The position numbers were made by a program, and so were the translations under genes. 64,000 nucleotides of DNA from Candidatus Limosilactobacillus merdavium (GTDB lineage Bacteria > Bacillota > Bacilli > Lactobacillales > Lactobacillaceae), in NCBI GenBank assembly GCA_018883805.1, contig JAHLFK010000002.1:16657-80656 (forward strand), in the 5' to 3' direction. Below the pieces are notes generated by a model. The model worked only from the letters and a program-made list of their open reading frames with translations. It made no database searches and was not told the origin of the DNA. This document shows positions 17,554-27,385 of this stretch, in pieces. Numbering within the stretch: the first letter of the stretch is position 1; every line of letters starts with the position of its first letter.

Positions 17554-18396
17554 GTGAGAAAAATTAAATATTGGCTGGTATTATTAATTTTGATTGCTCC
17601 AGTCTTTGTCCTTAGTGGCTGCGAAAATGTTATTCAACGGGCTAATACTCAGGATACCTGGAATCGGATTGAAAGACGAAAACGGGTTGTGATCGGTTTA
17701 GACGATAGCTTCGTACCAATGGGCTTCCGGCAAAAGAACGGCAAGCTAGTGGGCTATGATGTTGATCTTGCCCGGGCCGTATTTAAGCAATATGGAATTA
17801 AGGCTGACTTTCAACCAATTGATTGGTCAATGAAGGAAACCGAGTTAAAAAATGGAACGATCGATCTCTTATGGAATGGGTATTCAATTAATGCCAGCCG
17901 TAAGAAGAAAGTTGCCTTCAGTCGTCCATACTTAAAGAATGAACAGATTTTAGTTACTAAAAAGGCTTCTAAGATCATGAACTTTAATGACATGAAGGGG
18001 AAGGCATTAGGGGTTCAAAATGGTTCAACTGGTTTAACCGCATTAGATGAGCGGCCAAAAGTTCTTAAAGATTTAATTAGGAACAAGAAACCTGTCCTTT
18101 ACGATACTTTCCCAGATGCCTTTATCGATTTAAATGCTAACCGGATCCAAGGAATTTTAATGGATCAGGTATATGCGGATTACTACATTAAGCACCAAAA
18201 GAATAGTTCTTCTTACCGAACTTATACTAGTAAGGCCTTACCTGCTGAATATTATGCGGTAGGGATGCGTAAGGGTGATAAGACTCTTCGCCAAAAGATT
18301 AATAAGGGCCTTGGTCGCTTACAGAAAAATGGTGAATTGAAGAAGATTAACCAAAAGTGGTTTGGCGAAAATAGTAATTACTTAGGTGCAGAATAA
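17554..18396 (+). CDS. Amino-acid-binding lipoprotein of the ABC importer
   Basis: Extracytoplasmic solute-binding protein of family 3. Residues 1-22 form a lipoprotein signal peptide ending in the lipobox LSGC. The mature protein has the family segments GYDVDLARAVFKQYG and NGTIDLLWNGYSI. GTG 17554 is preferred: it lies 8-9 bp after the GGTTAGGG ribosome site, whereas GTG 17545 or 17548 would be too close. 280 residues. Last gene of the T-box-controlled operon; substrate inferred to be cystine or cysteine from the leader only. Confidence 0.9.
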   Translation: MRKIKYWLVLLILIAPVFVLSGCENVIQRANTQDTWNRIERRKRVVIGLDDSFVPMGFRQKNGKLVGYDVDLARAVFKQYGIKADFQPIDWSMKETELKNGTIDLLWNGYSINASRKKKVAFSRPYLKNEQILVTKKASKIMNFNDMKGKALGVQNGSTGLTALDERPKVLKDLIRNKKPVLYDTFPDAFIDLNANRIQGILMDQVYADYYIKHQKNSSSYRTYTSKALPAEYYAVGMRKGDKTLRQKINKGLGRLQKNGELKKINQKWFGENSNYLGAE

Positions 18397-18407
18397 TTAT
18401 TAATAAC

Positions 18408-18470
18408 AGAACGTGATTAATAAAATGTTTGTAAAGATGGGCATTTTGTTGAAGAATCACGTTCTTTTTT
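18408..18470 (+). terminator. Terminator of the amino-acid importer operon
   Basis: AGAACGTGATT (18408-18418) pairs with AATCACGTTCT (18455-18465), with inner AAAATG/CATTTT pairing, then a T run. Confidence 0.85.
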
Positions 18471-18570
18471 AGGTCAAGGTTTGTAATTTGCAGTCTGATA
18501 AAGTATCATTAATCAGTATGATTTAATTCGTTAATAAAAATAATTGCCTTTAGGGAAGGGAGATATACAA

Positions 18571-19824
18571 GTGGATTATCGTCTTGCTAAGGGTGTCGAT
18601 TTACATGTTATTCCGACAAAGCAATTTAAGATGACCCATATCTTGATTGACTTTGCGACACCACAAACAACTACGAATGCCACAGCACGGAATTTACTTG
18701 CTAACCTTTTAGAAACAAGTACTCACCTTTATCCAACTCAGACAGCACTGGCACGACAGATGGCTAAGTTGTATGGAGCATTTGTTTCAATTATTGTTGG
18801 TCGAGTAGGCCGCTTGCATACTGTTCGTTTACGTTCTAGTTTCATTAACGATCACTTAGCCGAAAGAGAACTATTTTCGCAGGTGGTAGAGCTAATTAAC
18901 CAGGTATTGTTCCACCCATTAGTTGATGATGGTGAGTTTGACAGTCCGACATTTCGCCTTCAATCAAATAATTTAGCTAGTACCATTAAGTCACTCTATG
19001 ATGACAAACAGTTTTATGCCAACCAGAAGTTATTGAAACTGTATTATTCTGATGATTCAGTAATGAAGAATCCTAGCTTTGGTAGTATTGAGGATTTGGA
19101 GTATTGCTCACCAGCAAGTCTCTTTGAAACTTACCAAAAAATGATTAATCAAGATAAAGTGGACATTTTTGTATTAGGGAATGTTGATCCAGAAAAGGTC
19201 AGTTCTATTATTCGTCAGTTACCATTTACGGATCGTGAACCTGAACTACCAGATACTCCATTTTATTTTCAAAAAGTTCATGCAGACGTGGTTAGCGACC
19301 AAGAACGCCAAAATGTTAGTCAAGCTAAATTGGATTTAGGTTATCACTTGCCGATTTACTACCGCGACCCGCTATATCCGGCAGCACTAGTATTTAACGG
19401 CTTATTTGGTGGTACACCATATTCGAAACTATTTACAAATGTTCGTGAGAAAGCAAGCCTTGCATATTACGCATCAAGCCGACTAGCACCGTTTTCTGGT
19501 TTAGTTAATGTTCAGACAGGGATCCAGTCTGCTGATTACGAGACTGCCCTTAAGATGATTCAGCAACAAGCAGTTGAGATTCAGGAAGGACAATTTACGC
19601 CTGAGCTAATGCGAGAAGTTCAGGACGCCTTAATTAATCAGCACTATGCTGGTTTCGATATAGCCAATAATGTTTTAGAACATCATTTAGTTAACCAATT
19701 GCTTTCTTTACCAGAGCAAACAGACTTTGCTGAGCAAGTTAATCAGGTGACTAAAGACGATGTGATGAAAGTTGCAGCAATGATGAAGTTACAAGCAAGC
19801 TATTTATTGAGTGGTGAAAAATAA
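18571..19824 (+). CDS. ymfF: M16-family peptidase homologue, zinc site lost (YmfF-like)
   Basis: 417-residue M16 fold protein without the HxxEH zinc motif in its N-terminal half, so it is expected to be proteolytically inactive alone. It is paired with the active-type YmfH downstream, as in other Firmicutes. GTG 18571 is chosen because GGGAAGGGA ends about 9 bp upstream; a TTG-initiated extension from 18544 would run through that ribosome site. The biological role of the pair is not established; the locus is conserved near rodZ-pgsA-recA. Confidence 0.85.
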   Translation: MDYRLAKGVDLHVIPTKQFKMTHILIDFATPQTTTNATARNLLANLLETSTHLYPTQTALARQMAKLYGAFVSIIVGRVGRLHTVRLRSSFINDHLAERELFSQVVELINQVLFHPLVDDGEFDSPTFRLQSNNLASTIKSLYDDKQFYANQKLLKLYYSDDSVMKNPSFGSIEDLEYCSPASLFETYQKMINQDKVDIFVLGNVDPEKVSSIIRQLPFTDREPELPDTPFYFQKVHADVVSDQERQNVSQAKLDLGYHLPIYYRDPLYPAALVFNGLFGGTPYSKLFTNVREKASLAYYASSRLAPFSGLVNVQTGIQSADYETALKMIQQQAVEIQEGQFTPELMREVQDALINQHYAGFDIANNVLEHHLVNQLLSLPEQTDFAEQVNQVTKDDVMKVAAMMKLQASYLLSGEK

Positions 19825-19830
19825 AATTCT

Positions 19831-21129
19831 ATGAATAAAGAAGTTTACGAAGAATTTAATCAGGCAGTTTATCGTCATAAATTGGATAACGGTTTATCGA
19901 TTCAAATGATGCCAATGACTGGATACCATAAAACGTATGCAATCTTTACAACTGATTTTGGCTCGATCGACAATCAGTTTGTTCCTTATGGTGAACAAGA
20001 TCCAATTAAAGTTCCTGACGGGATCGCACATTTTCTTGAACACAAGATGTTTGAAAAACAAGATCATGACGCCTTTGATCTCTTTGGAAAACTAGGGGCA
20101 GATTCAAATGCGTTTACTAGTTTTACCCAGACTAGCTATCTCTTTTCGACAACTAGTCATGTCCATGAAAGCCTTGATGTTCTTCTCGACTTTGTCCAAG
20201 AACCATACTTCACTGAACAAACAGTGCAAAAAGAGCAGGGAATTATTGGGCAAGAAATCAAAATGTATGATGATGATGCTTCATGGCGTTTGTATTTGGG
20301 AATATTAGGTAACCTTTACCCTAATGATCCAATGCATATTGATATTGCCGGCACTGTTGATAGTATTAGCAAGATTACGCCGGAATATTTAATGAAAACA
20401 TATCAGACATTTTATCAACCAAGCAATATGAACCTAATTTTGGCTGGTAATGTAAATCCAAAGGAAACGATTAACTGGATTGAGGAAAATCAAAGTCAAC
20501 GGGAATTCCTTCCAGCAATTAAACCAGAGCGGCTCCTTAAATTAAATGATCCGTCTGCTCATGATGTTATTCCATTTAGAACACTGACTATGGATGTTGC
20601 TAGGCCAAAAGTCATGGTTGGTCTTCGGGGAATTGAAATGCCTGAAGATAGCCATGAGCGACTCCACTACAAACTAGCAATTGATCTGCTTTTGGATGTG
20701 TTATTTGACGATACATCTGACAATTACTTGCGTTTGTATAATAGCGAGGTTTTAGATGATTCCTTTGCCTATAACCTAGAAATGCAACGTGACTTTTATT
20801 TTGCTTACTTTAGTTCTGATACAGATCAGATGGAACGTTTCTCTGATGAGATTATCGCTATTTTGGAAAGTGCTGATCAACAGATCGACGCTGCACGAAC
20901 ACGCTTTAATGGAATTAAAAATGCTGAAATTGGACGCTTAACCGGATTGCTTGATTCACCAGAAACGGTTGCTAATCATTATGCGGGTAAGCTATTTAAT
21001 GGTGCTAACCTGATGGATGAAATTAGGGAACTTAGAAAGATCGAATTAACTGATTTATACGATGTTGCTAAACGTTTCATCGTTTCACAAGGGATTTCTG
21101 TTTTCCAAATTATCCCCCAGCACCGTTAA
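19831..21129 (+). CDS. ymfH: M16-family zinc peptidase (YmfH-like)
   Basis: 432 residues. The inverted zinc motif HFLEH is at residues 67-71, with a probable third ligand Glu142 in QEIKM. Two M16 domains are present. It starts 6 bp after the YmfF stop and has only a weak ribosome site (GGTGAAAA), so translation is probably coupled. Likely works as a heterodimer with the inactive YmfF, in the manner of two-subunit M16 proteases. Substrate unknown. Confidence 0.9.
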   Translation: MNKEVYEEFNQAVYRHKLDNGLSIQMMPMTGYHKTYAIFTTDFGSIDNQFVPYGEQDPIKVPDGIAHFLEHKMFEKQDHDAFDLFGKLGADSNAFTSFTQTSYLFSTTSHVHESLDVLLDFVQEPYFTEQTVQKEQGIIGQEIKMYDDDASWRLYLGILGNLYPNDPMHIDIAGTVDSISKITPEYLMKTYQTFYQPSNMNLILAGNVNPKETINWIEENQSQREFLPAIKPERLLKLNDPSAHDVIPFRTLTMDVARPKVMVGLRGIEMPEDSHERLHYKLAIDLLLDVLFDDTSDNYLRLYNSEVLDDSFAYNLEMQRDFYFAYFSSDTDQMERFSDEIIAILESADQQIDAARTRFNGIKNAEIGRLTGLLDSPETVANHYAGKLFNGANLMDEIRELRKIELTDLYDVAKRFIVSQGISVFQIIPQHR

Positions 21130-21165
21130 TTCAAGACTTTCTTAATAATTAATGATTAAATGCCA

Positions 21166-21174
21166 TGCTATAAT
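21166..21174 (+). promoter_or_regulatory. Extended -10 promoter of the rodZ-like gene
   Basis: TGCTATAAT, 39 bp upstream of the start, without a clear -35. Confidence 0.5.
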
Positions 21175-21213
21175 TAGCTGGTAGAATTAAATTTCAGAGA
21201 TGGAGATATCACA

Positions 21214-22305
21214 ATGAGTGAAAACGAGAACGAATCACAAATTCAAATAGGGAAGAAGTTGCGTGATGCTCGTCAAGAAAAGGGCTACACGTTAGATGAT
21301 CTGCAACAACTGACCAAGATTCAAAAGCGCTACTTAATCGCAATTGAAGATGAAAAATTTGATGAATTGCCAGGTGACTTCTATGTACGGGCATTTATCA
21401 AGCAATATGCTAATACAGTTGGCCTTGATGGCAATGAATTGCTGACTGAATTTAACGAACAGCTTCCTAAGGCAAAGACAGAAGAATACTCTGATCACAT
21501 TAGCCAAGCTGTTGAGACACGGGCAAACCGGCGTAAAACTGTTAGCCAGGGAGTTAGCAAGGTTCGTCAATACATGCCAACAATTATTATTGCTTGTGTA
21601 ATCGTTATTGTGTTAGCAGCTATCTGGGTTACCGCCATTGTTCGTGGTCATCAAGATGCTTCAACTAAAATTGATAACAGTTCTGTATCTGTTTCTGGTG
21701 AAAGCCGTAAGAAGAGCAGCAGTTCATCAGCTAAGAAGCACTCAACCAAGACAAAGAAGAGCCAAGCAATTAAGCTGACTGAAGCAAGTCGGAATAGTAC
21801 CAGTGTTACCTACAATGCAGCTTCATTAAAGAAGAATACTACATTGCAGGTTAAAACTACTGGACGTGCTTGGAATAGCGTAACTACTGATGGAACAAGT
21901 GCGTTGAGTCGGACAATGGACGCTAATTCAACTGCCAACGTTACGATTAAGCGGACTGTAAATACTGTGGTTATTACAGTTGGCAATGCCTCAGCAACAA
22001 CTTTGAAGATTGGTAATAAGAAGATTAACTTCACAGATAATGGCCGGTACAACAATACACGGACTGTCACAATTCATTTTGGTAGTTCTTCTAGTTCTTC
22101 CGTTTCAAGCAGTTCAACTTCTAACCGGACTACAACATCAACCAATAATGGTCGAACTACCCAGTCAACTAATACAAACCAAGTTAACCAGAACACTAAC
22201 AGTACTGCGGTTCGGTCAAATACTACTACAACCAATCAAAACCAAAGTCGAACACAATCGACTACAACAACTCAAACGCAAAATACGCAAGCACAAACTC
22301 GTTAG
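21214..22305 (+). CDS. rodZ: RodZ-like membrane protein with HTH domain
   Basis: 363 residues. An N-terminal Xre-like helix-turn-helix (about 10-75; GKKLRDARQEKGYTLDDL) is followed by one membrane helix (about 122-143), a Ser/Lys linker and a DUF4115-like extracytoplasmic domain (about 190-285). The C-terminal ~75 residues are almost only Ser, Thr, Asn, Gln and Arg. RodZ links MreB filaments to the membrane; the gene corresponds to B. subtilis ymfM. The start is supported by GGAGAT and an extended -10. pgsA follows after about 20 bp. Confidence 0.87.
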   Translation: MSENENESQIQIGKKLRDARQEKGYTLDDLQQLTKIQKRYLIAIEDEKFDELPGDFYVRAFIKQYANTVGLDGNELLTEFNEQLPKAKTEEYSDHISQAVETRANRRKTVSQGVSKVRQYMPTIIIACVIVIVLAAIWVTAIVRGHQDASTKIDNSSVSVSGESRKKSSSSSAKKHSTKTKKSQAIKLTEASRNSTSVTYNAASLKKNTTLQVKTTGRAWNSVTTDGTSALSRTMDANSTANVTIKRTVNTVVITVGNASATTLKIGNKKINFTDNGRYNNTRTVTIHFGSSSSSSVSSSSTSNRTTTSTNNGRTTQSTNTNQVNQNTNSTAVRSNTTTTNQNQSRTQSTTTTQTQNTQAQTR

Positions 22306-22326
22306 TGGCTATGAGGAGGAAGCACT

Positions 22327-22914
22327 TTGAATTTACCTAATAAATTAACAGTAGTTCGTTTAATTATTATCCCCTTCTTTCTGTTATTAATGGTTTTACC
22401 ATTACAATCATGGGGCTCAGTTAGCTTTTGGGGAGCAACAATCCCAGTTGCCCAACTAATTGCTGCAATTCTGTTTATTGCCGCAACAATTACGGATAAC
22501 CTTGATGGACGAATTGCGCGAAAGAACCACCTAGTCACTAACTTTGGAAAGTTTACTGATCCGTTAGCAGATAAATTGCTTGTAATGACTGCTTTTATCG
22601 TTCTCACAGGTAATCAAGTTGTTCCAGCCTGGGTAACTTCAATCATTATCTGGCGGGAATTAGCCGTTACTGGATTACGGTTATTGTTGGTTGAACAAGA
22701 CGGGGTTGTTCTTGCTGCTAAAATGCCTGGTAAGATTAAGACAACTACTCAATTTATCGCGATTATTTTCTTACTCCTCAATAACGTAATCTTCGCTATT
22801 TGGGGAATCCCATTTGGACAAATTATGCTTTACATCTGCTTGTTCTTTACTATCTACTCAGGAGTAGATTACTTTATTCAAGGACGAGATGTTTTCTCAG
22901 ATGGGTTCAAATAA
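22327..22914 (+). CDS. pgsA: CDP-diacylglycerol-glycerol-3-phosphate phosphatidyltransferase
   Basis: Makes phosphatidylglycerol phosphate, the committed step to phosphatidylglycerol and cardiolipin, in the membrane. The complete CDP-alcohol phosphotransferase motif is visible: Asp57, Asp60-Gly61, Ala64-Arg65, Gly74, Asp78, Asp82. 195 residues with about five helices. The start codon is TTG at 22327 with GAGGAGGAAGC in front; no ATG is available at the conserved N-terminus. Confidence 0.95.
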   Translation: MNLPNKLTVVRLIIIPFFLLLMVLPLQSWGSVSFWGATIPVAQLIAAILFIAATITDNLDGRIARKNHLVTNFGKFTDPLADKLLVMTAFIVLTGNQVVPAWVTSIIIWRELAVTGLRLLLVEQDGVVLAAKMPGKIKTTTQFIAIIFLLLNNVIFAIWGIPFGQIMLYICLFFTIYSGVDYFIQGRDVFSDGFK

Positions 22915-22934
22915 AAAGTTATAAGTATAGTATG

Positions 22935-22980
22935 TAGGCGCTAAGCATTCGTTTTATTGAATGGTTAGTGCCTATTTTCT
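22935..22980 (+). terminator. Terminator after pgsA
   Basis: TAGGCGCTAA and TTAGTGCCTA pair, with inner CATTC/GAATG, followed by TTTTCT. Confidence 0.82.
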
Positions 22981-23116
22981 ATCTGGTTCAAATCAAGTCG
23001 GATATTCGTAATAAAAGTCATTTGTTTTTAGCTGATGGATATTTTGTGATTTAATAAAAGTAATTTGAAAATCAAAATGGAATTTTTACGTTTTAACTTA
23101 TTGGAGGCAAAAAAAC

Positions 23117-24358
23117 ATGGAAGCAGAGATTATCTCAGTAGGGGATGAACTTCAACGGGGGGATATTGTTAATACCAATGCTGCTTACCTAGCTAAGCAG
23201 TTAAATAACCTCGGGATTTCAGTTCACGCTCAACTAACTGTTGGCGATGATTCATCAGCAATTATTAATAGTGTTCAGGAGGCTGCTCACCGCGTTCAAT
23301 TAATTTTTGTTTGTGGTGGACTTGGACCGACTGCAGATGATGTTACGTTAGCTGCAGTGGCTGCTAGCATGGAAGAACCAGTGAAAACTGATGAGCCGAC
23401 ATGGCAACACCTTTTGGCAATATTTGCTGAACGGCAAATTACAGTTCAACCGGAAAATAAGCGACAAGCTCAATATATTGGAGAATTGCTTCCTAACGAA
23501 CAAGGATTAGCCCTAGGAAGCTGGCTAAAACGCGGTCAGCAAAGAATTGTTGCTTTACCTGGCCCCCCTGCTGAATTTAAGGGGATGGTAGAACAAGCAG
23601 TTATTCCACGGATCACTAAGGAATTTAAAGTGGGTAGTACTATTCAAACAAGAGCGTTGCACTTTCTCGGTAACCCTGAATCAACGTTAATGAAAGAATT
23701 AGCGCCTTTAGCTAAAGAGTTTCCAGATGTAACAATCACCTCATATGTTAAACCAACGAATATTGAAGTCCGTTTAACAACAACTGCTGATAAATTGAAT
23801 GATGCTGAGAGAAGATTTGATCAAGTAACTGAGAAAATTTTAGAAAAAGAAAGCAAATTCTATTTAGGTGAAGGTAAAAACTTTAGTTTAGCTACTAAGG
23901 TTGTTGGGTTATTAAAAGAGCGGCAGTTAAAGATCACAGGTGCTGAAAGTTTAACTGGTGGTTTATTCCAAAGTACTGTTTGTTCGGTCCCAGGGGCTTC
24001 AGAGATCTTTGATGGTGGCTTTGTAACCTATGCTGCGACTGCCAAGGCTAGTTTATTAGGGATCCCTTCGTCATTGATTGAAAAATACGGGGTTGTAAGT
24101 AGTGAAACCGCTCAGGCGATGGCTGAACATTCAAAAGAAAAACTCGGATCAAATATTGGAATCGGTTTTACTGGAGTTGCAGGGCCAGATAGCTTAGAAG
24201 GTCAACCAGCAGGAACGGTGTGGATTGGCCTTGCAATTGATGGTCATAAAACAATCACTAAACAACTGCATTTAGCTGGTTACTTAGGAAGACAAGAGAT
24301 TCGTTTATTAAGTGTTCAATATGGTTTGCAAATGATTTTACAGTCATTGACAAAATAA
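23117..24358 (+). CDS. cinA: Competence/damage-inducible protein CinA
   Basis: 413 residues: an N-terminal MoaB/MogA-like domain (GDELQRGDIVNTN; GGLGPTADD) and a C-terminal nicotinamide-nucleotide amidase domain with TGAESLTGG and GFTGVAGP. It deamidates NMN and, in streptococci, co-localises with RecA during transformation. GGAGG precedes ATG 23117. It ends 1 bp before the recA SOS box. A weak TTGTGA/GAAAAT promoter may lie near 23044-23072, after the pgsA terminator. Confidence 0.95.
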   Translation: MEAEIISVGDELQRGDIVNTNAAYLAKQLNNLGISVHAQLTVGDDSSAIINSVQEAAHRVQLIFVCGGLGPTADDVTLAAVAASMEEPVKTDEPTWQHLLAIFAERQITVQPENKRQAQYIGELLPNEQGLALGSWLKRGQQRIVALPGPPAEFKGMVEQAVIPRITKEFKVGSTIQTRALHFLGNPESTLMKELAPLAKEFPDVTITSYVKPTNIEVRLTTTADKLNDAERRFDQVTEKILEKESKFYLGEGKNFSLATKVVGLLKERQLKITGAESLTGGLFQSTVCSVPGASEIFDGGFVTYAATAKASLLGIPSSLIEKYGVVSSETAQAMAEHSKEKLGSNIGIGFTGVAGPDSLEGQPAGTVWIGLAIDGHKTITKQLHLAGYLGRQEIRLLSVQYGLQMILQSLTK

Positions 24359-24359
24359 T

Positions 24360-24373
24360 CGAACCATTGTTCG
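24360..24373 (+). promoter_or_regulatory. LexA/DinR SOS box of recA
   Basis: CGAACCATTGTTCG is a perfect match to the Gram-positive SOS consensus CGAACNNNNGTTCG. It lies immediately after the cinA stop and upstream of the recA promoter. Confidence 0.92.
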
Positions 24374-24382
24374 CAAAAATTC

Positions 24383-24410
24383 TTGTTTTTTTGCTCAAAA
24401 CTGTTATCAT
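24383..24410 (+). promoter_or_regulatory. recA promoter
   Basis: TTGTTT (24383-24388) and TATCAT (24405-24410) with a 16-bp spacer, 10 bp downstream of the SOS box. CATAAT at 24408 is an alternative -10. Confidence 0.5.
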
Positions 24411-24446
24411 AATTAACGGATATTCCGTTTCAAAGGAGGAATTTTT

Positions 24447-25529
24447 TTGGCTGATCAACGAAAAGCAGCACTTGATGTAGCAATTCGAAAGATTGAAAAG
24501 AATTTCGGTAAGGGTTCCATTATGCGAATGGGAGACGCTGCCGATATGAAGATTGCTACAATTTCAAGTGGCTCATTAGCAATCGATAAGGCTTTAGGTG
24601 TAGGTGGCTATCCTCGTGGCCGAATCATCGAAATTTACGGACCTGAAAGTTCCGGTAAAACTACGGTTGCTTTACAAGCTGTTGCTGAAGTTCAACGGCA
24701 AGGCGGAACTGCAGCTTATATCGACGCTGAAAACGCGCTTGATCCTCAATATGCTGAGGCATTAGGGGTTGATGTTGATGACTTGCTACTATCTCAACCA
24801 GATACTGGTGAAGAAGGCTTGGAAATTGCCGATGCCTTAATTTCTAGTGGTGCTGTTGACTTAGTTGTTGTTGACTCAGTTGCTGCGCTTGTTCCCCGTG
24901 CTGAAATTGAAGGTGAAATGGGTGACGCCCATGTCGGTCTTCAAGCACGGTTAATGTCACAAGCTTTGCGGAAGCTTTCTGGTGAAATTAACAAGACTAA
25001 AACAATTGCAATCTTTATTAATCAGATCCGTGAAAAGGTTGGGGTAATGTTTGGTAACCCTGAAACGACAACTGGTGGTCGAGCATTAAAGTTCTACTCA
25101 ACTATCCGGATGGAAATTCGTCGTTCTGAACAAATTAAGAATGGTACTAATGTTATTGGTAACCGGACTAAGATTAAGATTGTTAAGAACAAGGTTGCTC
25201 CACCGTTTAAGCGTGCCGAAGTTGATATCATGTACGGTGAAGGGATCTCCAAGACCGGTGAGTTGCTTGATATGGCTGTCGAAAAGGACCTTGTTAATAA
25301 GTCAGGTGCCTGGTATTCATATGGTGACGAACGGATCGGTCAAGGGCGTGAAAATGCCAAGAAGTGGTTGTCTGAACACCCAGATAGCATGGCTGAACTA
25401 ATGAATAAAGTTCGGGAAGCATACGGTATGGAACCACTGAAGAATACTGCCACTAAAGAATCAGATGACAAGTCTGATTCAAAGGGCGGCGCTAAACAAG
25501 AAACAATTGAAGAAGCTAGTAAAAAATAG
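24447..25529 (+). CDS. recA: Recombinase RecA
   Basis: 360 residues. Walker A GPESSGKT is at 65-72, the L2-type segment [22 protein letters not shown] and the conserved LMSQALRKL are present, and the C-terminal tail is acidic/Lys-rich. It catalyses strand exchange and LexA self-cleavage. The start codon is TTG at 24447 with AAAGGAGGAA upstream. Expression should be damage-inducible through the adjoining SOS box and may receive read-through from cinA. Confidence 0.98.
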   Translation: MADQRKAALDVAIRKIEKNFGKGSIMRMGDAADMKIATISSGSLAIDKALGVGGYPRGRIIEIYGPESSGKTTVALQAVAEVQRQGGTAAYIDAENALDPQYAEALGVDVDDLLLSQPDTGEEGLEIADALISSGAVDLVVVDSVAALVPRAEIEGEMGDAHVGLQARLMSQALRKLSGEINKTKTIAIFINQIREKVGVMFGNPETTTGGRALKFYSTIRMEIRRSEQIKNGTNVIGNRTKIKIVKNKVAPPFKRAEVDIMYGEGISKTGELLDMAVEKDLVNKSGAWYSYGDERIGQGRENAKKWLSEHPDSMAELMNKVREAYGMEPLKNTATKESDDKSDSKGGAKQETIEEASKK

Positions 25530-25545
25530 CTAACTTAAAAAATTA

Positions 25546-25593
25546 AATAAGGAGTAGAGGGTTCTTGGTTAAAAGGCCTTCTGCTCCTTATTT
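25546..25593 (+). terminator. Terminator after recA
   Basis: AAATAAGGAGTAGAGG pairs imperfectly with CCTTCTGCTCCTTATTT around a 14-base loop; a T/A tract follows. Confidence 0.8.
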
Positions 25594-25607
25594 AATATAA
25601 AGAATGG

Positions 25608-25636
25608 TTGACACTAATTACTGGCAAGCTTAAAAT
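25608..25636 (+). promoter_or_regulatory. rny promoter
   Basis: TTGACA (25608-25613) and TAAAAT (25631-25636), 17-bp spacer. Confidence 0.72.
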
Positions 25637-25728
25637 TTAATTTGTGTGATATTTAATTTATCATACGGTTAAATTAAACTAATTAATTGAACCAATAATA
25701 AAAATATAGTGAAAGCGGAGGTGAAATG

Positions 25729-27288
25729 ATGGAAGCTTTCGGCTTAGTTTTCGCCGCGCTTGCTATGATTGTCGGTATTATTATTGGATATGCAATTCAT
25801 AAAGTTTCTGTTGAAAAGCAATTAAAGGCAGCTAATCAAAGCGCAGAACAAATTATTTCTACTGCCAAGCAAGATGCTGCGACGGCGAAAAAAGAAGCAA
25901 TTTTAGAAGCCAAAGAAGAAAGCCACCGTTACCGAGAAAACGTAGAGCAAGAGTTAAAAGATCGACGTAATGAGGTTCAAAAGCAAGAGGATCGCCTTTT
26001 GCAACGGGAGACATCATTAGACCGAAAAGATGACGCTCTTGAGAAACGTGAAGATGCTGTTGGTAAGCGAGAACATCAACTTGAACAACGGACCAGTCAG
26101 TTAAAAGAATCTCAAGAGAAAGCTGCATCATTGATTGAACAACGACAACAAGAATTAGAAAAAGTTGCTCAATTATCACATGAGGATGCAAAGAAGCTTG
26201 TCTTGGATAAGGTTAAGGATGAATTAAAGACTGAGCGTGCAGTTATGATTCGTGATAGCGAGCAAAATGCTGAACTAACAGCCGATCGGACTGCTAAAAA
26301 GTTGATTGTTGAAGCTATTCAACGAAGTGCCGCAGATGTCGTTTCAGAGGCAACTGTTTCTGTTGTTAATTTACCTAATGATGAGATGAAGGGGAGAATT
26401 ATTGGTCGTGAAGGACGGAATATTCGTACCCTTGAAACATTAACGGGGATTGATTTAATTATTGATGATACCCCAGAAGCAGTTGTTTTAAGTGGCTTTG
26501 ATCCTGTTCGTCGGGAAATTGCTAAGATTGCTCTAGAAAAATTAATTCAAGATGGTCGTATTCACCCAGCACGAATTGAAGAGGCAGTGGATAAGGCTCG
26601 TCAGGAAATGGATGCTAACTTACGTGAAACAGGAGAACAAGCTCTCTTTGAATTAGGAATCCATTCAATGCATCCTGATTTGATTAAGACAGTTGGTCGA
26701 ATGAAGTATCGTACAAGTTACGGTCAAAACGTTCTAGATCACTCAATTGAAGTGGCCAAGCTTGCCGGAATAATGGCAGCCGAATTAGGTGAAGATGTTA
26801 CCCTTGCTAAGCGGGCCGGTCTTCTTCATGACATTGGTAAAGCAATTGATCATGAAGTTGATGGCTCTCACGTTGAGCTAGGGGTTGAACTAACAACTAA
26901 GTATAAAGAAAACAAGGTTGTTATTAATACAATCGCTTCTCACCACGGGGATGTACCAGCTAAGTCAATTATCGCTGCTTTAGTTCAAGCAGCTGATGCA
27001 ATTTCTGGTGCTCGTCCGGGTGCGCGGAGTGAATCACTTGAACAATATATTCAACGATTAAAGAAACTGGAAAGTATTGCAAATGAACATGATGGTGTCG
27101 ACCATAGTTACGCAATTCAGGCAGGTCGTGAATTACGAGTAATTGTTAAACCGAAGAAGATCTCAGATCTCCAAGCTACGGCACTTTCTCATGATATAAA
27201 GCATGAGATTGAAGAAGAGCTTGAATATCCAGGTCATATTAAAGTAACGGTTATTCGTGAAGTTCGTGCGATCGATTACGCAAAGTAA
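25729..27288 (+). CDS. rny: Ribonuclease Y
   Basis: Membrane-anchored endoribonuclease that starts mRNA decay. Residues 3-22 form the membrane helix. A long charged coiled coil follows (about 30-200), then a KH domain ([21 protein letters not shown]) and an HD domain with HDIGKAID. 519 residues is normal. Two ATGs are adjacent (25726 and 25729); GGAGG at 25717-25721 is 7 bp from the second, so I favour 25729. It has its own TTGACA promoter. Confidence 0.95.
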   Translation: MEAFGLVFAALAMIVGIIIGYAIHKVSVEKQLKAANQSAEQIISTAKQDAATAKKEAILEAKEESHRYRENVEQELKDRRNEVQKQEDRLLQRETSLDRKDDALEKREDAVGKREHQLEQRTSQLKESQEKAASLIEQRQQELEKVAQLSHEDAKKLVLDKVKDELKTERAVMIRDSEQNAELTADRTAKKLIVEAIQRSAADVVSEATVSVVNLPNDEMKGRIIGREGRNIRTLETLTGIDLIIDDTPEAVVLSGFDPVRREIAKIALEKLIQDGRIHPARIEEAVDKARQEMDANLRETGEQALFELGIHSMHPDLIKTVGRMKYRTSYGQNVLDHSIEVAKLAGIMAAELGEDVTLAKRAGLLHDIGKAIDHEVDGSHVELGVELTTKYKENKVVINTIASHHGDVPAKSIIAALVQAADAISGARPGARSESLEQYIQRLKKLESIANEHDGVDHSYAIQAGRELRVIVKPKKISDLQATALSHDIKHEIEEELEYPGHIKVTVIREVRAIDYAK

Positions 27289-27308
27289 ACATTAAAGTTA
27301 AAAACTAA

Positions 27309-27340
27309 CCCTTTTAGATATCTATGTTGATAGATAAGGG
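27309..27340 (+). other. Hairpin in the rny-mutS gap
   Basis: TATCTAT/ATAGATA with outer CCCTT/AAGGG, no T tract after it. Possibly an mRNA 3' structure preceding the real terminator at 27386. Confidence 0.45.
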
Positions 27341-27385
27341 TGAAAGTTACTTTTCAAGATGGTGCTTTGCAATATTCTTGATTTT

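Noticed and set aside
22010-22330. Second-frame ORF over the 3' end of the rodZ-like gene
   Set aside because: Created by the Thr/Asn/Gln repeat composition; no ribosome site.
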